64,000 bases of DNA from Imbricaverruca yamaguchii (taxonomy: Eukaryota > Arthropoda > Thecostraca > Neoverrucidae), in NCBI GenBank assembly GCA_034440575.1, contig JAOTOL010001656.1, forward strand, positions 2,482,501-2,546,500, in the 5' to 3' direction. The notes beneath the pieces were generated by a model, which made no database searches, was not told the origin of the DNA, and saw only the letters and a list, made by a program, of their open reading frames with translations. Made by a program: the position numbers and the translations under genes. This document shows positions 55,909-64,000 of the stretch, piece by piece. How positions within the stretch are numbered: the stretch's first letter is position 1; each line of letters opens with the position of its first letter.

Positions 55909-55943
55909 GTCGCGCAGCGCGACGGCCGGCCGTGCTGCGCGAC
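55909..55943. repeat. GC-rich near-palindrome
   Basis: GTCGCGCAGC (55909-55918) is complementary to GCTGCGCGAC (55934-55943), and the 12 bases ACGGCCGGCCGT (55922-55933) are self-complementary. Only three bases (GCG) are unpaired. It could extrude as a cruciform. A CRE-like TGACGTCA lies just to the right, at about 55954-55961. Confidence 0.85.
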
Positions 55944-56297
55944 ACCCGCACAGTGACGTCACAGCCGCTGTGGAAGGCAGTCGGGCCGCGTGACCTCTCA
56001 CAAAACAGCCGGCTATCGGCCGCCCGGCCAACACCTCTCACCGACAACATTCCAATTGCTCACAGATATTAATAAAATTTACCCAACGGGTGAAAAATTG
56101 CATCTATGAACAGTTGCCAATCTATATGCAATAAATGTGTATATCTACAGGCCGGGCGGGTGGCCAAGACACTCGGCACTCATATACGTTCTTCGACCCT
56201 CTCCCGACCCGAAACAGCGCCCCACGTACCTCTAAGCTCCAGTTGCATTTGATCACATCTCAGTGCTGACCAGTGCCATGGCACACCACACCGCACC

Positions 56298-56786
56298 TTA
56301 CGTCCGGTGGACCAGTACCGCGCCGTACGTCCGGTGGACCAGTACCGCGCCGTACGTCCGGTGGACCAGTACCGCGCCGTACGTCCGGTGGACCGGTACC
56401 GCGCCGTACGTCCGGTGGACCGGTACCGCGCCGTACGTCCGGTGGACCGGTACCGCGCCGTACGTCCGGTGGACCAGTACCGCGCCGTACGTCCGGTGGA
56501 CCGATACCGCGCCGTACGTCCGGTGGACCGATACCGCGCCGTTCGTCCGGTGGACCGGTACCGCGCCGTACGTCCGGTGGACCAGTACCGCGCCGTACGT
56601 CCGGTGGACCGGTACCGCGCCGTACGTCCGGTGGACCGGTACCGCGCCGTACGTCCGGTGGACCAGTACCGCGCCGTACGTCCGGTGGACCGGTACCGCG
56701 CCGTACGTCCGGTGGACCAGTACCGCGCCGTACGTCCGGTGGACCGGTACCGCGCCGTACGTCCGGTGGACCGGTACCGCACAGCC
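56298..56786. repeat. 27-bp minisatellite, 18 copies
   Basis: A 27-bp period from about 56298, anchored by CGTCCGGTGGACC and ending GTACCGCGCC. Variants are accagt, accggt and accgat. All six frames stay open over the array. It lies downstream of the anion exchanger stop codon on the minus strand and could be in its 3' untranslated region. Confidence 0.95.
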
Positions 56787-56852
56787 CAGCACAGCTGCCG
56801 CATGCCACACCAACAGCAGTGACGCTCGTGTACCGTACACACGTCGAGCACC

Positions 56853-57122
56853 AGCCAACAATGACGTCACGCGTCGAGCGCCATGCATCAGGGACGTCAC
56901 GCGTCGAGCGGCAGCCACCAATGACGTCACGTGTCAAGCGCCAACCATCAGTGGCGTCACGCGTCGAGCGTCAGCCATCCATGACGTCACGCGTTGAGCA
57001 CCAGCCATCAGTGACGTCACACGTCGAGCGCTAGCTACCAATGACGTCACGCGTCGAGTGCCAGCCATCAGTGACGTCTCAGTCGAGTGCCAGCTACCAA
57101 TGACGCCATTATGACGTCACCG
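56853..57122. promoter_or_regulatory. 30-bp array of CRE-like TGACGTCA sites
   Basis: A 30-bp repeat with the word tgacgtcacgcgtcgag. The 8-base cAMP-response-element palindrome TGACGTCA is exact at about 56862, 56922, 56982, 57012, 57042 and 57113, and one base off at about 56892, 56952 and 57072. Further exact sites lie at about 55954 and 57168. The array begins about 50 bp beyond the stop codon of the anion exchanger. CREB/ATF factors bind this motif in animals. Regulation of any gene here is inference, and a passive repeat is the alternative. Confidence 0.6.
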
Positions 57123-57172
57123 GCAGGCTTCAGCGGCAACAGTGCAGAGCGCGCACGCTGCCACACGTGACG

Positions 57173-57325
57173 TCAGACGGCGGGGTTGGGCGACGGCTGT
57201 ACGCGCAGCAGCTGTATGCTGCTGTTGCTCCACAGGTTTGCCGCCGACGCGACGGTGGGCACCGTGTGAGCCTCCTCGTAGAAGTCGGGCTCCTCGTCCG
57301 GATCCATTTCCCCTTCGCCGTCCAG
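57173..57325 (-). CDS. SLC4 anion exchanger, terminal coding exon (50 codons plus stop)
   Basis: The minus strand has acceptor GGTTGCAG|CTGGAC at 57326-57325 and an open phase-0 frame to TGA at 57173-57175. It reads LDGEGEMDPDEEPDFYEEAH, then TVPTVASAANLWSNSSIQL and a short tail. The acidic stretch after LD matches the cytoplasmic C-terminus of AE-type SLC4 transporters, where an acidic motif binds carbonic anhydrase in vertebrate AE1. The preceding exon ends VELDA, so the join restores the family order (a short acidic loop, then LD, then acidic residues). The CRE-like array lies directly downstream. The exon was found by splice signals and family logic; no expression evidence is available. 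Confidence 0.75.
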   Translation of the reverse strand: MDGEGEMDPDEEPDFYEEAHTVPTVASAANLWSNSSIQLLRVQPSPNPAV

Positions 57326-58959
57326 CTGCAACCGCCAACCAGGTCAGTTGAGGTCAGAAAGCTCAGAGAGGCTCGCAGGTCTCACGGCTTCGCACTGGCG
57401 AGCCAGAATACAACAGATGAGGCTGTATCTCACCGGCGGATCAAAGGACAAAGAAGGCATTCGCTTTCCATCGGTATTTTTTCGGCACAAGGAAACAATT
57501 TGCTGTCCACGATAGCAGCAGTAACAGTGTTAAGAAAATAGTAACTCGAATTCATTCTTCATTACATTGCATGAATACACATGCAATACATCCATAGCCT
57601 AACATTAAGGGAAACACTTTATAAAAAGAATAGTCCTAGATGCACCACTGGGCGCATATGCACGCACAGAGGTGCACAAATGTGCTCCAGTGGGATGCAG
57701 AGGTGCTCGAAGTCAAGGTTTACACACTCCAAATCCAAGACTGAGAAGTGAAAATTCAACACTAATTAACACTCACCGTGATATTAAGACATATTTTTAA
57801 ACCACGATTTTATTCAAGCATGGGGCAGAAAATGAACTGTAGGTTCTGTCGTAGGAGAATATGTAATAAACCACGGGTGAGTAACTTTTTATTCAAACCA
57901 CGAGACGTCGCAGAATGGCTTAAATAAAATGTGTGAAACAACGTGGCTAAATAGGTGTGAGTTACTTTTTTTAAATCTTCATGCCAGCTTTCAAGTGAAG
58001 TATATTTTATTCCGGTTCAACCACCAGTGCAGTGATGAAGAATGAATGTCAAATGGATTGACTTTCAGGTCGGTCCATCACTCCTACGCACTCAGGAACT
58101 TTATAATGTAAATGTTATTGCACCGCATGACTAACACCAACCATGTGATTAACACATCCTGTGAAACCACGGTTTTGCAAGCGTGCACGTCCAAAGAATA
58201 ATCGTACTTTTTGACGTGGAATAAATCAATTTTATTCCACACCAAAAAGGAGACATACACATTTCCACTTGCGTGCGGAAGGCGTTCCTGTAAGTTCTGT
58301 GTAATAACAACAAACAAACATGGAATTAACATTTTGTTCATCCAGGGTCAGCATTCATCCAAGTCAGGTTTACATAATATTCCGTTTTTGTGTGTTTCAT
58401 TGCGAAGCTGATATATCAAATGCACCACTCGGGGTTTCATATTCCCTTAACCCACTTGCCTTCAACCGGTGACATATGCATTTTTATTCTCGCCCGGACT
58501 GTACTTCATTTACCTAATGACATTACTAGACTAATTAAGCCATTCAAATATACACAATGCACCTTACTGAAGACTGTTTGTTGAGGGCTATAATATTACA
58601 ATATTATAGCTAGACTATTTACAATTAGTCTTTACAAAAATCACCAAATTTATCACTCAGGTAATCTAACATCATTTGATATTTATATCGCATAATTGCG
58701 CCATCTATTGCGTCGCGCAACTGCCAACTGGCGACAGCGGCTGCTACTTTCCAAACCACAGATGCAGGCTGTGGCTTATGACACGAGTGGTGCTTTGATG
58801 CCACCGTACAGCCCCAAACGCAAGAGAAAATGTTACTGGAACATTGACTGTGTTATTATGACTTATATATGATTAGCTGATTGGTTGCAATTAGTCTGTG
58901 TGCTAAGCGAAGTATATAACCAAAGTAACACCCACACCCAGACACGCACATCTCCGCCG

Positions 58960-59010
58960 GGCTAGCTGGTCCGATGAGGTCAGGGACGAGCTACCGGGCC
59001 GGCCGTGTGC
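58960..59010 (+). other. Weak hammerhead-like sequence
   Basis: CCGATGAG-GTC-AGG-GAC-GA resembles a hammerhead core with a short stem II, but one core base differs and the GAAA box reads GAGC. No mobile element is visible around it. Recorded only as a possible decayed motif. Confidence 0.15.
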
Positions 59011-60805
59011 ATTGATGGCACGTTCAACTATCGGCCACAATCCCACCGTTGAACTGGAACTCATAGATTGGGTGGTGAAGCCAGGGTTCCCGCAACAAGC
59101 CCGGCTTCACAACATAAACCTGACTCATGAAGCCATCTCAGTTCATGAAGCCATATAATATGTGTTTGTTTATCACATCGTAATTGTTAATTGAACGGTG
59201 CAGTAACGTTTGGAGACAACCAACTTGCTGTTGATTAAAAAAACTTGCTGTTGATTCCCCAAAACTGCCCTGGTGCTTAAGCTAGAATGGACATAGCATT
59301 CACGTGAAAGCCGGCGTAAGCTAATATATTAAGCCAACCAATTTGATTTCAACCACAAGCCGTAGGCGAGTAGTCTAAATATAGCGGTGAAATCACTCAT
59401 GATCTCAGATATGGTAACCCACATACGGCTTAACAGATGTTTGTGAACTGTGGTTGACAAAATGATTTCACCGCACGCAGCAACTAACCATCACGATTAA
59501 AGGCCCATTCGCTGTAGCTTCGTGGCTTTCATTCAGTAGGTTCGCCCTAAAACTAAGGTCAGCTCAAAGGTGGTGGTGCCAAAAAATTGCATTTATCCGG
59601 CGGACCATCATCTATTAGACACATTGGCGGATAATTCAGTTGAAATGTGCAAAGTTGCATTTATCATGCAGTCAATATACCACCGCGTGTTAAATGGCCT
59701 ATTCTAGGATACAAAACAGGAGTGTGGAAAGATGTTGTTCTGCGCTCTTGCTCGACATCCTTCAGTAAGGCGTTTCAAGTATACTGCGTATTTAGTTACA
59801 TTTCGCGATATTTCATTTATTCCTGCATGCTATTTGTATATTCTATGACTTGTTTAGTCAAGAGCCTAAGGCAGTAGAATGCAAATCACCATCAGTTGAA
59901 GGTAAACGAACGACAGTATGAAATTAGCTTGTGTTGGAGACTCAATTTTTACAATTACCATCTAGAAAGTGCCTTGGACTCAACGCTTGGCCTCGGGCAG
60001 TGATTAAAAAAAACTATAAATCAAAATTCCTTTCCCAGAACTGCTTAGTGATATGTAAAGCTGGCATGAACTTTCTAAATGTTTATCGGAAGGAAATAAC
60101 CCCGTGATGAAAATGCACGACACTACAGGATTATAAAACAAATTGTTCCACAGAGTGCGAATGGTGTGTGATTGAAAATGGCTCATTATATAACAACATA
60201 CATTTATCGGGTATGAAAAGCTTCTTTACTTTCACCAGAATCCCTTCATAGTTTTCAGCAGCTTTTGCTCCCACACTCTGAGTCTCATATGTAATACCAC
60301 ATGCAACAGACATTCTGCATGTATTGCTACATTATTTCACGCCGAAAACACATCCGTTATCCTCGACATGTTAGCTAATTATTGCTCTACTCGTATGACA
60401 TCTGAGATTATTCAATGCCTCCCGTCATAATCGTATGAATTATCATACAACTGTTGGTTGTTGCTTTGTTTTGTTGTCAACCAACGTTCTTTGGCTGTTC
60501 TGTGTCGACGTCACCCAGTCCACTGATTAGTGTAATGCAGTAACCTTTTTCTAGTAATTGATGCTGGCGTATGAGATAAGATAGAAGCACTACACCGCTG
60601 CAGTGGGGTAATGCAGTGCACTGGTGACAGCACGTGCTTTTTACCAGGAGACATACGCACAGCTACACCTACAGCTATATGCATATGTATATATACATAT
60701 AAATACACAAACACACACACATATATATATATATCTACACCCACACGCACACTCACACCCACCCACCCTGAAGCCTCATGAACCCATACGCACACTCACA
60801 CCCAC

Positions 60806-61043
60806 CCACCATGGTGGGTGGGTCTGCTGTCTGCTGTCCTATGGGTGGGTGGGTGGGTCTGCTGTCTGCTGTCCTGTGGGTGGGTGGGTGGGTCTGCTGT
60901 CTGCTGTCCTGTGGGTGGGTGGGTGGGTCTGCTGTCTGCTGTCCTGTGGGTGGGTGGGTGGGTCTGTTGTCTGCTGTCCTGTGGGTGGGTGGGTGGGTCT
61001 GCTGTCTGCTGTCCTGTGGGTGGGTGGGTGGGTCTGCTGTCCT
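60806..61043. repeat. 35-bp minisatellite, 7 copies, in the anion exchanger intron
   Basis: A 35-bp period (tct at 60823, 60858, 60893, 60928, 60963, 60998, 61033), composed of GGGTGGGTGGGTGGGT plus ctgctgtctgctgtcctg. It ends about 60 bp inside the intron from the donor at 61102. The plus strand has four closely spaced GGG runs per unit, suitable for G-quadruplex. The transcribed strand would carry CCCACCC in the pre-mRNA. Confidence 0.95.
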
Positions 61044-61102
61044 GATGCTTGATGTCTTGGTCAGGGGAAAATACAGTCCCTCGGACACAAGCTGAAGCTT
61101 AC

Positions 61103-61276
61103 CGCGTCAAGTTCGACGATGGTGAAGACCTTGGGCAACAGGACGAGCCGCAGCGGAATTAGCATCGCCAAGAAGAAGGGGAACCCGATGGCAGCCGGGG
61201 TAAACTTGATGCCCAGCAGGCCTCCCAAACACAGCAGCTGGATCACTGTGTAGAGGTGCATCCGCCAGGTGCGAAC
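61103..61276 (-). CDS. SLC4 anion exchanger, penultimate coding exon (58 codons)
   Basis: The minus-strand exon is bounded by acceptor ATGTCAG|GTTCGC (61277-61276) and donor GACGCG|GTAAGC (61103-61102). It starts and ends in phase 0. It reads VRTWRMHLYTVIQLLCLGGL, then GIKFTPAAIGFPFFLAM and PLRLVLLPKVFTIVELDA. This matches the last membrane segments of AE proteins (family pattern VRT-RMHLFT-LQLLCL, then FPF-L-L-VPLR). The PLR--LLP-VFT end is AE-like rather than sodium-bicarbonate-cotransporter-like. Two hydrophobic helices span residues about 9-27 and 29-50 of the exon. It joins the upstream exon as KR|VRT and the downstream one as ELDA|LD. Confidence 0.9.
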
Positions 61277-61812
61277 CTGACATGCCAAGTGGTTGTCAAA
61301 CAAGAGCAGTGAAAACACAACATGAATTACCCGCTTGTAATCGGGGCGAACAAATGCATATTAGTTATTTGTGTAACGCAAGCCGTACCAACAGGTCCTT
61401 TATATACTCAGCTAATCATCACTCATCAATCCCAATTATTTCAATTTTCTGTCAGATGTATCGCATCGGTCATCGGCAACGCAACCAACTTTGGATAGGG
61501 ACATAATCGTTTTTATGTGCATTCGTCCCATGCCTTGGGAGCGTGAAAAGCAAACATAGCCCATTTAAATTATGCTTAACATTACAAGGTTTAATTGACA
61601 CATACTCATTTCCGCGGCTACATCCCCTTTGGTGCCGTACATGATATCACTCAGCAATACCAAAATTGATATGAAACAACCATTACTGGCGCCGACATGT
61701 ATGCTCTCCTATCCACTACCTATGGGCAGCATTACACAGCACTTTCACGACCAGAACTACTGACCGGCGAGAGAGCGGTGCCAGCCGCCGCCGCCGCCGC
61801 CACCCCACTCAC
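61277..61812 (-). other. Intron of the anion exchanger gene (536 bp)
   Basis: Donor AAGCGG|GTGAGT at 61812 and acceptor TGTCAG at 61277, both canonical, phase 0. A CCG trinucleotide run (61776-61803) lies just inside the donor. No other feature seen. Confidence 0.85.
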
Positions 61813-62415
61813 CCGCTTCACGTAGTCCTCATCGGGGTGATGTTTGACCGGCTTGAGGAAGAGCACGCAGCGCTCGAGCAGCTGCACGCCCGTCATGGAC
61901 GAGATGCCCATGTACATGAACACGCCGAACACGACGGACACGGGGATCTGGCCGAGAACGTCGGACAACGCCACGCTGAGGCCCAGCAGCATGGAGACGA
62001 GCAGCGCCGACAGCCGCTGCTCGTACACGCCCACCACCCTGGGCTTCTCGCCGGGCGCGTATGTGGTGGACATGATGGTGAGCGCGGCCGCGTGGCTGAC
62101 GCTGCGGATGGTGGCGGCACACATCCACGGCGCGCCCATCAGCGCGCTGATCAAGTTGATGATCGAGATGAGAACGATGTCCACGTGGAAGCCGGTGCCC
62201 TTCTGCAGGTTGCGCTCGGGCTTGGCCATAATCAGCTCGCACACCATCGTCTCCATGTAGATGACGATGAAGATGAGGCCGGCGGCGGGTAGGGCGCCCA
62301 CGATCGGCACCCACGAGGTGGGCTGGTGCAGGCCCAGCGGCGAGATGAACCAGCCACGCAGGTCCGGGTCGGAGGGCGTCAGACCGGACGGTACCTGGAG
62401 CATCTGCGTGTACAC
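61813..62415 (-). CDS. SLC4 anion exchanger, large transmembrane exon (201 codons)
   Basis: The minus-strand exon ends at donor CGG|GTGAGT (61812). The proposed start is acceptor CCGGCAG|GTGTAC at 62415, giving exactly 201 codons in phase 0. Landmarks are VYTQMLQVPSGLTPSDPDLR, GWFISPLG, FIVIYMETMVCELIMAKPER, NLQKGTGFHVDIVLISII, GAPWMCAATIRSVSHAAAL, APGEKPRVVGVYEQRLSALL, LSDVLGQIPVSVVFGVFMYM and PVKHHPDEDYVKR. These follow the vertebrate AE order (YTQKL-VPSGF, then LQKGSGFHLD, then PPKHHPD). At least four hydrophobic segments are present. The protein exchanges chloride and bicarbonate across the plasma membrane in characterised relatives. The exon start is ambiguous because acceptor and first codons are repeated 17 times upstream. 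The 5' exons lie outside the window. Confidence 0.9.
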
Positions 62416-63462
62416 CTGCCGGCCACAGGCGGCTGCCACGTCACACACCGACAGTACCTGGAGCATCTGCGTGTACACCTGCCGGCCACAGGCCTCTGGC
62501 ACATCACACACCGACAGTACCTGGAGCATCTGCGTGTACACCTGCCGGCCACAGGCCGCTGCCACGTCACACACCGACAGTACCTGGAGCATCTGCGTGT
62601 ACACCTGCCGGCCACAGGCCTCTGGCACATCACACACCGACAGTACCTGGAGCATCTGCGTGTACACCTGCCGGCCACAGGCGGCTGCCACGTCACACAC
62701 CGACAGTACCTGGAGCATCTGCGTGTACACCTGCCGGCCACAGGCGGCTGCCACGTCACACACCGACAGTACCTGGAGCATCTGCGTGTACACCTGCCGG
62801 CCACGGGCGGCTGCCACGTCACACACCGACAGTACCTGGAGCATCTGCGTGTACACCTGCCGGCCACAGGCCTCTGCCACGTCACACACAGACACTACCT
62901 GGAGCATCTGCGTGTACACCTGCCGGCCACAGGCGGCTGCCACGTCACACACCGACAGTACCTGGAGCATCTGCGTGTACACCTGCCGGACACAGGCGGC
63001 TGCCACGTCACACACAGACAGTACCTGGAGCATCTGCGTGTACACCTGCCGGCCACAGGCGGCTGCCACGTCACACACCGACAGTACCTGGAGCATCTGC
63101 GTGTACACCTGCCGGCCACAGGCCTCTGGCACGTCACACACCGACAGTACCTGGAGCATCTGCGTGTACACCTGCCGGCCACAGGCCTCTGGCACGTCAC
63201 ACACAGACACTACCTGGAGCATCTGTGTGTACACCTGCCAGCCACAGGCCTCTGCCACATCACACACCAGACAGTACCTGGAGCATCTGCGTGTACACCT
63301 GCCGGCCACAGGCCTCTGCCACGTCACACACCGACAGTACCTGGAGCATCTGCGTGTACACCTGCCGGCCACAGGCGGCTGCCACATCACACACCGACAG
63401 TACCTGGAGCATCTGCGTGTACACCTGCCGGCCACAGGCCCCTGGCACGTCACACACCGACA
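62391..63462. repeat. 63-bp minisatellite, 17 copies, carrying a splice acceptor and exon start
   Basis: A 63-bp period starts at 62391. One unit near 63266-63271 has an extra base. On the minus strand each unit contains GGCCGGCAG followed by GTGTACACGCAGATGCTCCAG, i.e. the candidate acceptor plus the first codons (VYTQMLQV) of the anion exchanger exon, then a spacer reading LSVCDVAEACGRQ when translated. The frame is open through 14 units joined to the exon. The three units farthest upstream are in another frame because of the extra base. Variants include gccgcctgt and gaggcctgt, and one unit has gccggac in place of gccggcc. Confidence 0.95.
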
Positions 63463-64000
63463 GCCGCACAGTCAGCGCAGAGAAAGTCGCCGTTGAGGAG
63501 AGGCCGCTAGCCACATATACCCTGCATATAAAGGGACTCGGCGCGCCAGCCACAACGTCCACTTACGACAGAGACAACTCCAATAGCCTGCGGAACAGTA
63601 GAATGAGCAAACGTGTACACCTGTACATTGGGCCCACATATGACCACATAGGATATCCTGGCAGCATTGCGCAAGGAAAGTCGCATGCCACAGACCAAAT
63701 TCTCGTAGATTGCAAAAGAAGAATGGCACATGTCATTTGTCGGTGATATACCCAAAACTACATTCGTTATTTTGCTTGAAAGACGCTTCAGCTGCATTGG
63801 TGTGTTACAAAACAACATAAATACGCACAGTTGCAGCATCAGGCACGCCACAGCATAACACGTTGGGTGTTAGCCAGACATGGAGGCGAGCTATCGGCAC
63901 GTCAGAACTAACTGCAGGGTAATTTATCCCAGACAACGCAGTGTACAAGTGAGAATGTCACAATACTGCAACATCCTAGACAACGCAGTACACAAGTGGA
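63463..64000. other. No recognised exon; intron side of the anion exchanger gene
   Basis: The preceding AE exon (which should end in a sequence like DYSIED) was not found in any minus frame. A short direct repeat of acaacgcagt-acaagtg lies at 63934-63998. Nothing else seen. Confidence 0.5.

Larger units (their letters stand above)
57326..61102 (-). other. Intron of the anion exchanger gene (3.8 kb)
   Basis: It lies between donor GCG|GTAAGC (61102) and acceptor TTGCAG (57326) on the minus strand. It contains the 35-bp minisatellite (60806-61043), CA/TA microsatellites near 60690-60735 and otherwise no recognised feature. Open frames within it (for example 58084-58341 minus, 59647-59877 plus) have no domain. 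Confidence 0.65.

Noticed and set aside
56180..57034. Frames of 170-250 residues on both strands over the 27-bp array
   Set aside because: Repeat-driven; all six frames are open at once.
58960..59010. Hammerhead ribozyme outside the Penelope elements
   Set aside because: The core differs (CCGATGA) and the GAAA box is absent; listed only as a weak feature.
62261..63510. Plus-strand frames of about 400 residues (HLRVHLPATGGCHVTHRQYLE-type repeats)
   Set aside because: Shadow of the 63-bp array; the conserved SLC4 frame is on the minus strand.

Overview
This is a metazoan nuclear genome window, most likely from an arthropod. The clues are the mix of mobile elements (BEL/Pao and Ty3/gypsy-type LTR retroelements, an I-type LINE with RNase H, a CR1/L2-type LINE, Penelope-like elements with GIY-YIG, and two transposase families I know mainly from arthropod genomes) and an intron-split animal anion exchanger. 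I cannot name the species. There is no bacterial or organellar gene structure, and most long open frames are minisatellites read as protein.

Only one host gene is well supported. It is the 3' part of an SLC4 anion exchanger on the minus strand, with three phase-0 coding exons (61813-62415, 61103-61276 and the terminal exon 57173-57325). The 5' exons lie beyond the right edge. Three tandem arrays sit on this gene: a 17-copy 63-bp array that repeatedly duplicates a splice acceptor plus the first codons of an exon, a 35-bp array just inside an intron, and a 30-bp array of CRE-like TGACGTCA sites just past the stop codon.

Layout, left to right. 0.6-3.5 kb: a 24-bp minisatellite and a broken BEL/Pao pol that carries an internal 53-bp minisatellite. 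5.9-8.2 kb: a BEL/Pao C-terminal remnant and a decayed transposase-like gene. 9.5-18.5 kb: two diverged copies of a long element built of degenerate 20-21 bp repeats, with a homogeneous 42-bp array nearby. 19.3-24.3 kb: a LINE fragment whose tail is interrupted by a 4059-bp DNA transposon with ~344-bp inverted repeats and an 8-bp target duplication. 24.5-28.4 kb: a 28-bp satellite of about 140 copies. 30.8-34.2 kb: a gypsy-type gag remnant, further minisatellites and a 391-bp hAT-like MITE. 35.8-46.7 kb: two adjacent minus-strand I-type LINEs. The left one is interrupted by a CR1/L2-type LINE, a retrocopy of a ubiquitin protease and a 45-bp cassette, each with a target duplication. 47-52 kb: a second gag remnant and two Penelope-like elements in opposite orientations, each with a hammerhead-like motif. 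53-57 kb: GC-rich minisatellites running into the 3' end of the anion exchanger.

The mobile genes do not form a joint pathway. The window is best read as layered insertions and local tandem amplification around one transporter gene. The most notable observations are the amplified splice-acceptor array, the CRE array, the complete but frameshifted DNA transposon, the ubiquitin-protease retrocopy and the hammerhead motifs.
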